A DNA stretch of 64,000 nucleotides from Desulfovibrio inopinatus DSM 10711 (GTDB lineage Bacteria; Desulfobacterota; Desulfovibrionia; Desulfovibrionales; Desulfovibrionaceae), in the NCBI RefSeq assembly GCF_000429305.1, contig NZ_AUBP01000007.1, positions 186,001 to 250,000 on the forward strand, given 5' to 3'. The position numbers and the translations under genes were made by a program. The number at the start of each line of letters is the position of its first letter. Position 1 is the first letter of the stretch. Under the pieces are notes generated by a model. That model was given only the letters and a program-made list of their open reading frames with translations. It searched no databases and was not told where the DNA came from. Shown here one piece after another: positions 36,265 through 45,545 of the stretch.

Positions 36265-37445
36265 GAGCGACCCTGTTGCGGTTGATCGAGAAACGACAGC
36301 GCGGCGGTGACGACTTCGTCAACGGTAATGGCGTCGATACAATGATGCGGGAGATGCGGACAATCGGTTTGCGTACATGGACAACACGGAAAACGATGTT
36401 GAAGAATGGTATGGCGATTCCCAAGAGGCTCCCATTGAGCGGGAGTTTCCGGGCCGAAGAGCAGAACCGAATCGAGCCCGACGGCGCCGGCGAGGTGTGA
36501 AGGGCCGGAGCTGACCCCAATATAGAGCTGGCAAGCTTTGAACAGAACGGCGAGTTCGCGCAAGGTGTTGATTTCACCCGTTGCAATTGTCGCTTGATTG
36601 TCCAGGTGGGCGTTGACCGCGTCGATGAGTGGCCGTTCGGCCGGTGCACCGATAAGGATGATACGCGCACCGGCGCGTTCGATAAGGGCACGAGCAACGG
36701 CGGCATACCGTTCGGCTGGCCACAATCGGACGGCTTTCCGTGCTCCGGGATGAATAACCACGCAGGGCGCGGACGTATCAAGGCCGTGCCGGTCGAGAAA
36801 TGCCTGTGCGGCCGTCTCGTCGGCCGTGGTTGGATAGACTTCGGGAACGGCATCATCCGGAACCTGTGCGCCAAGGGCTTGAGCGACCTGCGTATGATAG
36901 GCGGCTTCGCGCAATCCATGGGCAAAGGGAACAATGGTTGTCAGCAAATAATAACCACCGGATGCAGCAAAGCTGACCCGGCGAGGGATACCCGGCGCAA
37001 CCATGAACAGAGCAATATTGCGGAGGTCTCCGCGGAAATCCGCGGCCAGGTCGAACCGAAGTCGACGAAGCGTAGTGAAGATATTCCAATATTCGCGAAT
37101 GGCATCGCGTCGTTTCTTTTTGAAAAACCACGGAGGGCTGTAGGTAAGCACGCGGTCGACATGAGGATTGGTTTCTATAAATGCAGCACCACCCGGCGAA
37201 ACAAGACAGGTTATCTCGGCATGAGGGAAGCGTGCGCGAATTGCAGGCAATGTGTGGGTAATGAGTAAAACGTCTCCAATATAGTCGGCGCGGATGAGGA
37301 GAATACGTTTTGGACTGTCAGGGACGGAACGATCAGCAAACCACGTCCACGGTTGAATCAGGCGCCATACGCCCCAAAGAATACAGCCTACGAGATCGAT
37401 ACAAAACATAAGAGCCCGAGTGCGAGGGCGAACAAATTTATACAC
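36261..37445 (-). CDS. family 9 glycosyltransferase (heptosyltransferase-like)
   Basis: About 394 residues. A GTG at 37445 is chosen because AAGGAG then sits 5 bases upstream; a GTG two codons earlier would overlap it. The GT-B heptosyltransferase pattern is clear: KRILLIRADYIGDVLLITHTLPAIRARFPHAEITCLVSP near residue 48, CVVIHPGARKAVRLWPAERYAAVARAL, then ACQLYIGVSSGPSHLAGAVGLDSVLLFGPETPAQWEPLG with the donor-binding GPSHLA motif. A Cys-rich stretch CCPCTQTDCPHLPHHC lies near the C-terminus. It probably adds a sugar to lipopolysaccharide core and is followed by the radical SAM gene. Confidence 0.9.
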   Translation of the reverse strand: MYKFVRPRTRALMFCIDLVGCILWGVWRLIQPWTWFADRSVPDSPKRILLIRADYIGDVLLITHTLPAIRARFPHAEITCLVSPGGAAFIETNPHVDRVLTYSPPWFFKKKRRDAIREYWNIFTTLRRLRFDLAADFRGDLRNIALFMVAPGIPRRVSFAASGGYYLLTTIVPFAHGLREAAYHTQVAQALGAQVPDDAVPEVYPTTADETAAQAFLDRHGLDTSAPCVVIHPGARKAVRLWPAERYAAVARALIERAGARIILIGAPAERPLIDAVNAHLDNQATIATGEINTLRELAVLFKACQLYIGVSSGPSHLAGAVGLDSVLLFGPETPAQWEPLGNRHTILQHRFPCCPCTQTDCPHLPHHCIDAITVDEVVTAALSFLDQPQQGRS

Positions 37446-37726
37446 AGACACTCCTTATAGTACTCCTTTGCCCGCAATGTGCTGGATTTTACGACATCAA
37501 GCAAGGTCAGCGGGCTGAATAGCTGAAAACACGCTGTGAAGTCGAACAAAAATATTTTCAATAGAAATAACTGTTGGGATTCCATTGAAGATGGCGGAAC
37601 ATAGTTTGATGCTGATCTTCTTGACATGCTTTTGTGCATTTTGATGAGATCGAGCGCGCTCTCGACAACAATTCCTGGATGGATGACGCTTGCCAAGGTC
37701 ATTTTTCAATCCTATTTTTCGGAGTC

Positions 37727-38497
37727 ATGAAACCATGCATTGAAATTCCATTTCGCGACTACGAAACATCTGTTCCCGAAGCACTTGATGCTGTTGATGC
37801 GGCCACAACACTGGCACGACAGCGTTATGTGCTGGTTAAACCCAATCTCGTCAATGACTCGCCTCACCCCGTGACAACACATCCGGCACATACCGAAGCC
37901 GTGGTCCGCTATGTTCAGAAGCATGCTCCACAGGCTGAGATCATTATCGCTGAAGGATGTGGCGATGCATATAAAAATACGTCTGAGGTCTTTGCCGCGC
38001 TGGGGTATGACACGCTTGCCCGAAAGTTGGGGGTAGAGCTTGTCGATCTGAATGAAGCGGAGCTTGAGACGAGAATCATACCCGATTGTCCGGTCTTTCC
38101 CCAAATGCATTTACCTCGGGTTGCGTTTACCCATTTTATTCTCTCACTTCCTGTGCTGAAAGCTCATTCTTTGGCCGAAATAACAGGGACGCTTAAGAAT
38201 ATGCTCGGATTCGCGCCTCCAAAGCATTATGCCGGTGTCCACGGGGTATGGAAAAAAGCGATCTTTCATGGCAATATGCAGCAGTCCATTCGTGATTTAA
38301 ACCAGTATGTGACGCCGCATTTGAGTGTCCTTGATGCCTCGATTGGCCTTGCTGACTATCACCTTGGTGGCCGACGGTGTGATCCCTCGCCCAATGCAAT
38401 ACTCGCCGGAACAGATGCCTCAGCTGTGGATATTCGCGCCGCTGAACTCTTGGGACTCCGCGCCGATCATATTTCCCACATCCAACCAACGCTTTGA
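37727..38497 (+). CDS. DUF362 domain protein
   Basis: 256 residues from the ATG at 37727; upstream in-frame codons to 37634 look non-coding. DUF362 blocks: VLVKPNLVNDSPHPVTTHPAHTEAVVRYV, EIIIAEGCGD, FILSLPVLKAHSLAEITGTLKNMLGFAPPKHY, LSVLDASIGLADYHLGG, and AGTDASAVDIRAAELLGLRADHISHI. Larger DUF362 proteins carry ferredoxin clusters; this one has no Fe-S Cys motif. Function is unknown in general. The next gene, a DUF445 membrane protein, lies about 95 bases downstream on the same strand. Confidence 0.85.
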   Translation: MKPCIEIPFRDYETSVPEALDAVDAATTLARQRYVLVKPNLVNDSPHPVTTHPAHTEAVVRYVQKHAPQAEIIIAEGCGDAYKNTSEVFAALGYDTLARKLGVELVDLNEAELETRIIPDCPVFPQMHLPRVAFTHFILSLPVLKAHSLAEITGTLKNMLGFAPPKHYAGVHGVWKKAIFHGNMQQSIRDLNQYVTPHLSVLDASIGLADYHLGGRRCDPSPNAILAGTDASAVDIRAAELLGLRADHISHIQPTL

Positions 38498-38592
38498 AAG
38501 CCAAGGCCCGTTTCGCACAGACAGTGGGGATTGCGGACTTTTTTACAGCGGGCTATACAGCCCTCGGACTTCATCGATGAGGAGATATGCGT

Positions 38593-39195
38593 ATGTGGCT
38601 TTTTTTGTTTTCCCCTGTTTTATGCGCCGCCATTGGATGGTTTACCAACTATCTCGCGGTGAAAATGTTGTTTCATCCAAAGGTTGCGACGAAAATCGGA
38701 CCGTTTGTCGTCCAAGGGATTTTTCCCAAACGACAAGCGGCGTTGGCGGAAAAGCTCGGTGATCTTGTCGAGAATGAGCTTGTCAGCGCTGCCGATGTTA
38801 CGGAATTGCTCCGCGATCCCGAGGTTGCCAAGCAGTTCGACGGCATTGTTGGCGAGTATCTTGACCGGATGTTGCGAGAGAATCTTGTCAAAGCAATTCC
38901 TATGGCGTCAATGTTTCTCAATGAGGAAATGCTTGCCAAGATTAAAACCAAACTTATTCCCGAGTTGGAAAAACTCATTCCGGAAATTCTTGAGCAAGCC
39001 TCACACGATTTGGAAAATCGGTTTGATGTGAAGGCTCTTGTCCGGGAAAAAGTGGAACAATTCTCTACGGACAAGTTGGAAACGATTTTGTTCTCCATCA
39101 TGCAGAAAGAATTCAAATTTATTGAAATTGTTGGTGGCGTTCTCGGTTTTGCCATCGGACTTTTTCAGGCATTGTTTTTAATGTTGGTGGGCTGA
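38593..39195 (+). CDS. DUF445 family membrane protein
   Basis: About 200 residues. An ATG at 38593 is chosen, 8 bases after AGGAG; the ATG at 38587 is too close to it. An N-terminal helix (FLFSPVLCAAIGWFTNYLAVKMLFHP) carries the family's GWFTNYLAVKMLF signature. An alpha-helical middle with repeated short amphipathic turns (LLRDPEVAKQFDGIVGEYLDRML, LIPELEKLIPEILEQAS) follows, then a C-terminal transmembrane helix (FKFIEIVGGVLGFAIGLFQALFLMLV). DUF445 proteins are of unknown function, often in the envelope. This is a short member. Confidence 0.88.
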   Translation: MWLFLFSPVLCAAIGWFTNYLAVKMLFHPKVATKIGPFVVQGIFPKRQAALAEKLGDLVENELVSAADVTELLRDPEVAKQFDGIVGEYLDRMLRENLVKAIPMASMFLNEEMLAKIKTKLIPELEKLIPEILEQASHDLENRFDVKALVREKVEQFSTDKLETILFSIMQKEFKFIEIVGGVLGFAIGLFQALFLMLVG

Positions 39196-39278
39196 GTTGA
39201 CGGTAGTGAGTGATGTTCCGTATGAGGACAAATTCCGGGAAGCGTTTTGCGACCGGTAAAACCACGAGGAGTCAAACG

Positions 39279-39692
39279 ATGAAAATACGCAGCCTGTCCG
39301 CTTTGGCAATATTAGTGTGCGTTGTTGTTTTACTGCCAACAGCAGGGATATGCCAATCCAAGAATTTTGCCGGGGTGTGGAACAAATTTAATGCTGAAGA
39401 AAAGAAGTCGTACATCGCGGGTGTGGCCACCGGTGTTCGCATCGTGTGTGGCGATGCCGCTATGGGGCAGACCGGGAAATTGACTGCCGAAACCTCGAAA
39501 AAATTTCAGCAATGTTTTTCCGCCTATTTTGCTGTTCCGCCCCATGAGCTTGTGCAAAACATGGACGCGATTTACAAAGACAAAAACAACTCCAGCATTC
39601 CATTGGACGATGTCTTCCGTATTTCTGTTTTGAAAGCCTCGGGCAAGAATGTGAATAAGATTCTCAAGGATGCACGCAGTAAAGTGAAGTAA
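39279..39692 (+). CDS. small secreted protein, unknown
   Basis: 137 residues from the ATG at 39279, with GAGG 8 bases upstream; the longer frame to 39210 lacks support. A signal peptide (KIRSLSALAILVCVVVLLPTAGICQ) precedes a helical mature domain with two Cys (IVCGDAAM and QQCFSAYF), probably one disulfide, and a Lys-rich end. No family was recognised. A terminator follows 28 bases later. Confidence 0.75.
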   Translation: MKIRSLSALAILVCVVVLLPTAGICQSKNFAGVWNKFNAEEKKSYIAGVATGVRIVCGDAAMGQTGKLTAETSKKFQQCFSAYFAVPPHELVQNMDAIYKDKNNSSIPLDDVFRISVLKASGKNVNKILKDARSKVK

Positions 39693-39719
39693 ACGAGAAC
39701 GTTCTTTTTTTCGAATAAG

Positions 39720-39745
39720 AAGCGACCTTTGAGGTCGCTTTTTTC
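39720..39745 (+). terminator. rho-independent terminator
   Basis: An 8-bp stem (39721-39728 with 39732-39739) with a 3-base loop and a T-run to 39744, ending the secreted-protein transcript. Confidence 0.9.
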
Positions 39746-39792
39746 TTGGCTGTGAAAAGAGAATATTGAACAAATCATCGAACTGGTATCCT

Positions 39793-39844
39793 AACACCAA
39801 AGCAGCCGGCAATCGTGTCCACGATTGCCGGCTGCTTTGGTGTT
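39793..39844. repeat. perfect 25-bp inverted repeat (probable glnS transcript end)
   Basis: Arms 39793-39817 and 39820-39844 are exact reverse complements with only two bases between. It lies 16 bases past the glnS stop codon (glnS is minus strand), the position expected of a terminator. Neither side has a T-run. Confidence 0.85.
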
Positions 39845-39860
39845 GAAGCGATGCTTGCGT

Positions 39861-41546
39861 TTAACCTTTCTTTGCCTTTTTGGCCCAGCTATCACGCAGG
39901 CCGACAGCACGGTTGAATACCGGTTTTTCCGGGGTGCTGTCGGGATCGATACAGTAGTATCCAAGTCGTTCAAATTGCCAATGTGTCCCAACCTCTGCCG
40001 TTTTCAGGCTCGGTTCGACTTTGGCAGTGATGACGGTCAACGAATCGGGATTGAGCGCATCCTTGAAGGTCTTGCCCTCTTCCATGTCGTTGGGATTTTC
40101 TTTGGTGAACAATCGGTCATAGAGCCGTACTTCGGCATCGATGGCGTGTTGTGCCGACACCCAGTGCAATGTTCCTTTGACCTTACGACCGTCTTCGGAC
40201 CAGCCGCCTTTGGTTTTCGGATCGTATTCCACATGGATCTCCGTCACGGTGCCATCACTGTCTTTGATGACATCCACGCAGGTGATGTAATAGGCATAAC
40301 GTAACCGTACTTCTTTGCCTGGAGACAGGCGGAAGTACTTTTTAGGCGGATTTTCCATAAAATCAGCGCGCTCAATGTAGAATTCACGCGAGAATGGTAC
40401 CTGGCGCGATCCCATGGATTCATCTTCCGGGTGATACGGGAAGTCTATCCATTCAACTTCGCCTTCGGGATAGTTCATCACCACGACTTTGACCGGATCC
40501 TGCACGGCCATAACGCGTGGAGCCCGGTTATTCAGGTCTTCACGAAGACAGTGTTCGAGCAGGGCGATATCAACCATGTTGTCGGCGCGGGCGACACCGA
40601 TGCGTTCACAAAAGTCGCGGATCGCTTCCGGCGTGTAGCCTCGGCGTCGAAATCCACTCAATGTCGGCATCCGCGGATCGGTCCAGCCGGATACGAGCTT
40701 TTCTTCTACAAGCTGAATGAGCTTGCGTTTGGACAACACAGTATAGCTCAGATTGAGGCGCGCGAACTCATACTGCCGGGGACGACAGGGAAGGTCTGGG
40801 AACTGGTCGAGCACCCAGTCGTAGAGTTCTCGGTTGTTTTCGAACTCCAAAGTGCAGATGGAATGCGTAATGCATTCGAACGCGTCAGACAGGCAATGGG
40901 TGTAGTCATACATAGGATAAATACACCAGGTATCGCCTGTCTTGTGGTGATGGGCCTTCCGGATGCGGTACAACGTGGGGTCACGCATAACCATATTGGG
41001 GGCTGTCATATCGATTTTGGCTCGCAACACATGGGTGCCGTCTTCGAACTCTCCATTTTTCATACGCGTGAAGAGATCAAGATTTTCTTCCACGGAGCGG
41101 TCACGATACGGGCTGTTTTTTCCTGGCTCGGTCAGCGTACCACGGTACTGACGAATTTCTTCGGCGCTCAGACTATCCACATAGGCTTTACCCTCTTCAA
41201 TGAGACGGACGGCCAATGCATGAAGTCGTTCGAAGTAGTTGGATGCGTAGAACCGGTTTTCTCCCCAATCAAAGCCCATCCATCGAACATCTTCCTGAAT
41301 GGAATCGACGTACTCGACTTCTTCCTTGGTGGGGTTGGTATCGTCGAAACGGAGGTTGCACGTTCCGCCGAAGTCACGGGCCAGGCCGAAATTGAGGCAA
41401 ATAGATTTGGCGTGGCCAATATGGAGATAGCCGTTTGGTTCAGGTGGGAATCGGGTTCCCACGCGGCCGTCGTTCTTGCCGGCGGCGATGTCGGCTTCGA
41501 TGATGGTGCGAATAAAATTCGGAGCAGATGTATTTTCAGTTGTCAT
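39861..41546 (-). CDS. glnS: glutaminyl-tRNA synthetase
   Basis: 561 residues, full length. Class I signature [17 protein letters not shown] near residues 33-49, ATP/amino-acid region [18 protein letters not shown], GlnRS-specific [24 protein letters not shown], and a KMSKS-equivalent loop [13 protein letters not shown]. Two C-terminal beta-barrels for anticodon reading run from about residue 340 ([20 protein letters not shown] and onward). It charges tRNA-Gln directly with glutamine. A methyltransferase gene lies 52 bases upstream on the same strand. A 397-residue antisense frame over this gene is only a shadow. Confidence 0.96.
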   Translation of the reverse strand: MTTENTSAPNFIRTIIEADIAAGKNDGRVGTRFPPEPNGYLHIGHAKSICLNFGLARDFGGTCNLRFDDTNPTKEEVEYVDSIQEDVRWMGFDWGENRFYASNYFERLHALAVRLIEEGKAYVDSLSAEEIRQYRGTLTEPGKNSPYRDRSVEENLDLFTRMKNGEFEDGTHVLRAKIDMTAPNMVMRDPTLYRIRKAHHHKTGDTWCIYPMYDYTHCLSDAFECITHSICTLEFENNRELYDWVLDQFPDLPCRPRQYEFARLNLSYTVLSKRKLIQLVEEKLVSGWTDPRMPTLSGFRRRGYTPEAIRDFCERIGVARADNMVDIALLEHCLREDLNNRAPRVMAVQDPVKVVVMNYPEGEVEWIDFPYHPEDESMGSRQVPFSREFYIERADFMENPPKKYFRLSPGKEVRLRYAYYITCVDVIKDSDGTVTEIHVEYDPKTKGGWSEDGRKVKGTLHWVSAQHAIDAEVRLYDRLFTKENPNDMEEGKTFKDALNPDSLTVITAKVEPSLKTAEVGTHWQFERLGYYCIDPDSTPEKPVFNRAVGLRDSWAKKAKKG

Positions 41547-41598
41547 GGCAATCCCCTCGAAAAAATGATGGAGACACTAGCCTTGCCGTCCATCCGCG

Positions 41599-42333
41599 TC
41601 AACGGCTGGGCTTGGTTGCAATGATGCAAACGAGACCGTTGGTTACGCTTTTTTCCGTAATTTCAAAACCGGCAGAAGTGGCTTTATCGGTCACCAGGTC
41701 GAGATCAAGGCGCAGCTTGTAATAAAATCCTTTGTGTATTGCCCAGGCCTGATCTTCGCGTGTATAGATGACATCGGTCACCCGAATGCGCTCTGCTTCA
41801 TATTCGAGAAAGCAGGTGAACAGCGTTGATGCGTCTGAACGGACAGGGATGATACGGTCAAGGCCGGTCAACGGCTCTTTTTGATTTCGAAACGTGAGCA
41901 CCATGCGACCATGCGGTTCCAGCGTTTTCATAATATCGGCAAATAACGTGTCGACGCTCTCCAAAGTCGGTAAATGCGTCAACGTATCGCCCATACACAC
42001 AATGAGCGAGGCCGGATCTGGACACACTTCGCGAAATCGGGTCAAATCATGCTGCTTGGCCGTGACGGTCAGATGCCTGGCATGGGCCTGCATTTCTTCG
42101 AGCAACGTTTCCGAGGTGTCTACGCCGATGACATTGTAACCAAGGCATGCAAGGGCTAAAGCTTGAAATCCCGAGCCACACCCCAGATCCACGGCTCTTG
42201 AACCGACCGGACCCGTTAAACCGTGTTGACGAAAAAATGCTTCGTTGTGGCGTATACCCATTTCCAATCCGCCCATCATCCAACTATAATGGGCTGCCAG
42301 GACCGATTTGTAATGTTCGCTGACGTCTGCCAT
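41599..42333 (-). CDS. SAM-dependent methyltransferase
   Basis: 244 residues from an ATG at 42331-42333 with AGGAGG 5 bases upstream; the frame extends to 42390 without better support. Class I methyltransferase motifs: AVDLGCGSGFQALALACLGYNVIGVDTSETLLEEMQAHA (SAM-binding GxGxG and the acidic ribose-binding Asp), then SLIVCMGDTLTHLPTLESVDTLFADIMKTLEPHGRMVLTFRN. Substrate unknown. It lies directly upstream of glnS and divergent from perR; co-transcription with glnS is possible. Confidence 0.85.
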   Translation of the reverse strand: MADVSEHYKSVLAAHYSWMMGGLEMGIRHNEAFFRQHGLTGPVGSRAVDLGCGSGFQALALACLGYNVIGVDTSETLLEEMQAHARHLTVTAKQHDLTRFREVCPDPASLIVCMGDTLTHLPTLESVDTLFADIMKTLEPHGRMVLTFRNQKEPLTGLDRIIPVRSDASTLFTCFLEYEAERIRVTDVIYTREDQAWAIHKGFYYKLRLDLDLVTDKATSAGFEITEKSVTNGLVCIIATKPSR

Positions 42334-42498
42334 GGGTTCCTCCTGTGCGACGGATGGTAACGCTTCAGCGACAAAATGAGAAGCCATCATGTTGCATCAT
42401 CAACAAGTTCTTCAAACTTGACCAATTTCATCAAGTTTGGGATAGTCATTATGTATAGGATTCCGTTTATTAATTGAGAAGACCAGGATAACGCACGC

Positions 42499-42942
42499 AT
42501 GCCGCTTGAAGATGTTGCAGAACAACGATTACGACACATTCTCGATCGCCTTGCTGCGCATGGACGTCGTCTGACCCCACAACGCATGGCTATATTACGA
42601 GTTCTTGCTGTTAGTGAAGGACATCCTTCGGCTGAGCACGTGCATCAGGCCATACTCAAAGATTTTCCCATGACGAGTTTGGCCACGGTCTACAAAACGA
42701 TTCAACTTTTGAAAGACGAAGGAGAAATCTTGGAACTTGGCTTCAGTGACCAAGACAACCGCTACGATGGAGCCAAACCATATCCTCATCCTCATGTCAT
42801 CTGCCTTAAATGCGGAGCCATTATGGACTTCGAAGATGTTGATGTCGAAGGGCTGAATGCGCAAGTTGCCAAACAAACTGGTTTTTTCATAACAACACAG
42901 CGTCTTGATTTTTACGGTGTATGTCCGGCTTGCCGGTCGTAA
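42499..42942 (+). CDS. perR: Fur-family peroxide regulator (PerR-like)
   Basis: 147 residues. A winged-helix DNA-binding domain (RLTPQRMAILRVLAVSEGHPSAEHVHQAILKDFP, SLATVYKTIQLLKDEGEI) is followed by the metal-sensing dimer domain with PHPHVICLKC and a second CPAC, the two CxxC pairs of the structural zinc site. PerR regulators release their operators when H2O2 oxidises a metal-site histidine. A catalase gene follows on the same strand, which supports PerR over Fur or Zur. Its own promoter region (42430-42498) contains a Fur/PerR-box-like AT-rich stretch, GATAGTCATTATGTAT. Confidence 0.88.
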   Translation: MPLEDVAEQRLRHILDRLAAHGRRLTPQRMAILRVLAVSEGHPSAEHVHQAILKDFPMTSLATVYKTIQLLKDEGEILELGFSDQDNRYDGAKPYPHPHVICLKCGAIMDFEDVDVEGLNAQVAKQTGFFITTQRLDFYGVCPACRS

Positions 42943-42969
42943 TTTTTTTTGTCATAAGAAGGAATCTTG

Positions 42970-43000
42970 TTCTCTTTGGAGAATGATTATCCAAAGAGAA
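42970..43000 (+). promoter_or_regulatory. 11-bp inverted repeat, PerR/Fur-box-like, between perR and katA
   Basis: Perfect arms 42970-42980 and 42990-43000 surround GAATGATTA. The centre (GAGAATGATTATCC) resembles Fur-family boxes, which carry alternating AT and GATAAT elements. It may be an operator for the katA promoter or a stem-loop ending perR transcripts; no long T-run follows. Confidence 0.45.
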
Positions 43001-43039
43001 ATGTTTTCAAAAAACGGTGTAAAAAGCTGAAAACATATT

Positions 43040-43207
43040 GAACAAAAGCGAAAGGAGGTGGTACAGGAAGAGTCCAAAGGCATGAAGTTCAAGAATAGGA
43101 AAGCCGGTCGCTTAGAGCCGGAGGAAACGCCCCGGAGCTCGCGCGCTAACACGTCTCGGGACGCCCCTCACTCGGCCGGCTGGAACTCAAACACAAGGAG
43201 TCTAGCC
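43040..43207 (+). promoter_or_regulatory. structured GC-rich 5' leader of katA
   Basis: The ~165 bases before the katA start begin with a strong AAAGGAGGTGG and are rich in local pairing. An AGCCGG near 43102 can pair with CCGGCT near 43177, and CGTC with GACG within 43150-43165. It is also an open frame in phase with katA (ATG at 43082), but composition and the strong ribosome site at 43194 argue for an untranslated or leader-peptide region. Confidence 0.4.
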
Positions 43208-44719
43208 ATGTCAAAGAAGAAAACTACGATGACGAGCGCGTTTGGCGCTCCCGTCGGCAATGACCTTAACTCCATGACTGCAGGGCCTCGTGGCCCCGTT
43301 TTAATGCAGGACATGCACCTCTTTGAAAAACTTGTTCATTTTGAACGTGAACGCATTCCCGAACGGGTTGTCCACGCCAAAGGTGCCGGTGCGTACGGGT
43401 ATTTTGAAGTGACAGCCGATGTGACGCAATACAGCAAAGCAAAATTCTTATCCGAAGTGGGTAAGAAAACCGATGTGTTTGCGCGGTTTTCCACCGTCGG
43501 TGGAGAAAAGGGCTCCGCTGACGCGGCACGCGATCCGCGCGGTTTTGCCGTGAAGTTTTACACCGAAGACGGCAACTACGATATGGTAGGCAATAACACG
43601 CCGGTCTTCTTTATTCGCGACCCCTTGAAGTTCCCGGATTTCATTCACACACAAAAACGGAATCCGGCGACGAACTGCAAAGATGCCGATATGTTTTGGG
43701 ATTTCCTGTCGTTGACACCGGAGTCCATTCATCAGGTGACCATTCTGTTTTCCGACCGCGGCACCCCGGCGACCTATCGTCATATGAACGGGTATTCCAG
43801 CCACACGTACAAATGGTACAATGAGAAGGGTGAATATGTTTGGGTGCAGTATCATTTCAAGACCGACCAAGGCATTAAGAATCTGACTGGTCCCGAAGCC
43901 GATGCCATGTGCAGCAAGGATCCGGATCATGCTACGCGTGACCTCTACGAGGCTATTGAACGCGGTGAGTATCCGTCCTGGACCTTGGAAATGCAGATTC
44001 TCACTCCTGAGCAGGCTAAAGACTTCAAATGGGATATCTTCGATATTACCAAGGTATGGCCCCATTCCGAAGTGCCGTCCATCACGGTGGGGAAAATGGT
44101 TCTTAACCGCAACCCGGTGAATTATTTTGCCGAGGTCGAACAGGCTGCATTTTGTCCGAGTATGCTTGTTCCCGGTATTGCAGCATCGCCGGACAAGATG
44201 CTGCAGGCACGGTTGTTCTCCTATCGTGACACGCATATTCATCGCCTTGGACCGAACTATCATCTTATTCCGGTGAACCAGTCCCAAAATGCACCCGTAC
44301 GCAACTATCAGCGTGACGGTGCGATGCGTGTAGATGACGGCGGCGGTAGCGGTCCGAATTATTGGCCGAATTCTTTTGAAGGGCCAGACCCAAACGCCGA
44401 CGCCAATGAACCGCATTTCATGCTGGACGGCGAAGCCGGTCGATTTGAATTCAGCTTCCCGAATGACGACTTTGTTCAAGCAGGGGATTTGTTCTCCAAA
44501 GTCATGACCGATCAGGATCGCGCCAATCTCGTATCCAATATTGTTGGGCATCTCGGTAATGCGCAAAAGCGGATTCAACGTCGTCAATGCGCCATTTTCT
44601 ATAAGGCGCACCCGGATTATGGTACCGCCGTTGCCAAGGGACTTGGTCTTGATGTTGCCGATATTGAAAAGCTGGCCGCGATGACACAGGAAGAACGTGT
44701 CGAGGCGACTAAGGCGTAG
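43208..44719 (+). CDS. katA: monofunctional heme catalase
   Basis: 503 residues from the ATG at 43208, with AAGGAG 7 bases upstream. Catalase hallmarks: active-site His in ERVVHAKGAGAYGYFEVT near residue 55, catalytic Asn in YDMVGNNTPVFFIRDP near 130, FWDFLSLTPESIHQV, and the heme-ligand Tyr in RLFSYRDTHIHRLGPNYHLIPVN near 340. Length matches small-subunit catalases. It dismutates H2O2 in the cytoplasm and is probably under control of the PerR-like protein encoded just upstream. Two hairpins follow the stop codon. In an anaerobe this is a defence gene against oxygen exposure. Confidence 0.95.
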   Translation: MSKKKTTMTSAFGAPVGNDLNSMTAGPRGPVLMQDMHLFEKLVHFERERIPERVVHAKGAGAYGYFEVTADVTQYSKAKFLSEVGKKTDVFARFSTVGGEKGSADAARDPRGFAVKFYTEDGNYDMVGNNTPVFFIRDPLKFPDFIHTQKRNPATNCKDADMFWDFLSLTPESIHQVTILFSDRGTPATYRHMNGYSSHTYKWYNEKGEYVWVQYHFKTDQGIKNLTGPEADAMCSKDPDHATRDLYEAIERGEYPSWTLEMQILTPEQAKDFKWDIFDITKVWPHSEVPSITVGKMVLNRNPVNYFAEVEQAAFCPSMLVPGIAASPDKMLQARLFSYRDTHIHRLGPNYHLIPVNQSQNAPVRNYQRDGAMRVDDGGGSGPNYWPNSFEGPDPNADANEPHFMLDGEAGRFEFSFPNDDFVQAGDLFSKVMTDQDRANLVSNIVGHLGNAQKRIQRRQCAIFYKAHPDYGTAVAKGLGLDVADIEKLAAMTQEERVEATKA

Positions 44720-44746
44720 ATGAAAGGAGAAAAGCCTCCGGCGGAT

Positions 44747-44774
44747 CAAGAAACTTTTTGGAAAAAGTTTCTTG
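44747..44774 (+). terminator. 12-bp stem-loop after katA
   Basis: Arms 44747-44758 and 44763-44774 are perfect with a 4-base loop. It lies 27 bases past the katA stop; no strong T-run follows. Confidence 0.65.
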
Positions 44775-44850
44775 ATAATCTTCAAAAACTTTAACTGGTT
44801 GCAAGCTGGTTCTCGTCAGAAATGCGCGGTATCGCTATAGGCATCATCGA

Positions 44851-44883
44851 GAAGGCCGAGAGGGGGATTCCCTCCCGGCCTTC
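44851..44883. terminator. second stem-loop between katA and the convergent AbrB-like gene
   Basis: 14-base arms at 44851-44864 and 44870-44883 with one mismatch. It lies between convergent genes and may serve either strand. Confidence 0.6.
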
Positions 44884-45038
44884 TTGTGTGTCGAGGTGAT
44901 AGTGAATGCAATGAGATGGTTCACTGGTTTATTGAATTCTTTGGCTTCAAGAATCACGGCCTTGTATGGTCTCATCACGTTGTGAGCATGAGTTTTTTTC
45001 GTTTGTCGGACACATTTGATTTTTGATTCCAAGCGACT

Positions 45039-45545
45039 CTAGCGCGCCCACTTCATCGCGAAGTGCAGCAGCACTGGGGCGCTGGCCAGAACGAGCAAGA
45101 GTCGGACGAAATGGCTGATGAACACCACCGTGGCATCCACACCCATTTCTCTGGCCAGAGGGATCATACCGGTGAGTGCTCCTGGATTTGTCGCAAGAAC
45201 GGCCGTTGCCGGGTCGGTGAGGCCCATTTTGACGAAGATAATCGCCAGGCACGCGCCGGACAGAATGAGGCCGATACTTGTTCCAAGGACAAGAAAGGCC
45301 ACTTTAGAGAAATTTTGGAACAGCTCCGGTGAAAATGATGCACCGATAAGAATGCCAACCACAATTTGTACCCCGACATCGAAAGGACGTGGAATAATAA
45401 CGGGATGCCGCCACAGTAGCTTGAGGATAATGACGCCAAGGCAGGCGCCGAACAACGATGCGGCGGGAAGTTTGATGCGCATACCAAGAAGGCCACCGAC
45501 AATGCCTGCTAGTGCGCAGTAAAGAAAGGGGACGTTAAAAGTCAT
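45039..45545 (-). CDS. half-length AbrB-family membrane protein
   Basis: 168 residues from an ATG at 45543-45545, with GGAG 7 bases upstream. About five membrane helices; the family segment FVKMGLTDPATAVLATNPGALTGMIPLAREMGVDATVVFISHFVRLLLV is clear near the C-terminus. AbrB (ammonia monooxygenase-like) proteins are normally ~350 residues with this unit duplicated. Here only one copy is present, which may work as a dimer. Function of the family is poorly known, probably regulation or transport. It is downstream of the TerC gene on the same strand. Confidence 0.82.
   Translation of the reverse strand: MTFNVPFLYCALAGIVGGLLGMRIKLPAASLFGACLGVIILKLLWRHPVIIPRPFDVGVQIVVGILIGASFSPELFQNFSKVAFLVLGTSIGLILSGACLAIIFVKMGLTDPATAVLATNPGALTGMIPLAREMGVDATVVFISHFVRLLLVLASAPVLLHFAMKWAR

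Noticed and set aside
40431-41624. Plus-strand open frame of 397 codons
   Set aside because: Lies antisense within glnS, which has all synthetase motifs; no ribosome site or family resemblance on plus.
43448-44785. Minus-strand open frame of 445 codons
   Set aside because: Antisense shadow of katA; no start context and no family resemblance.
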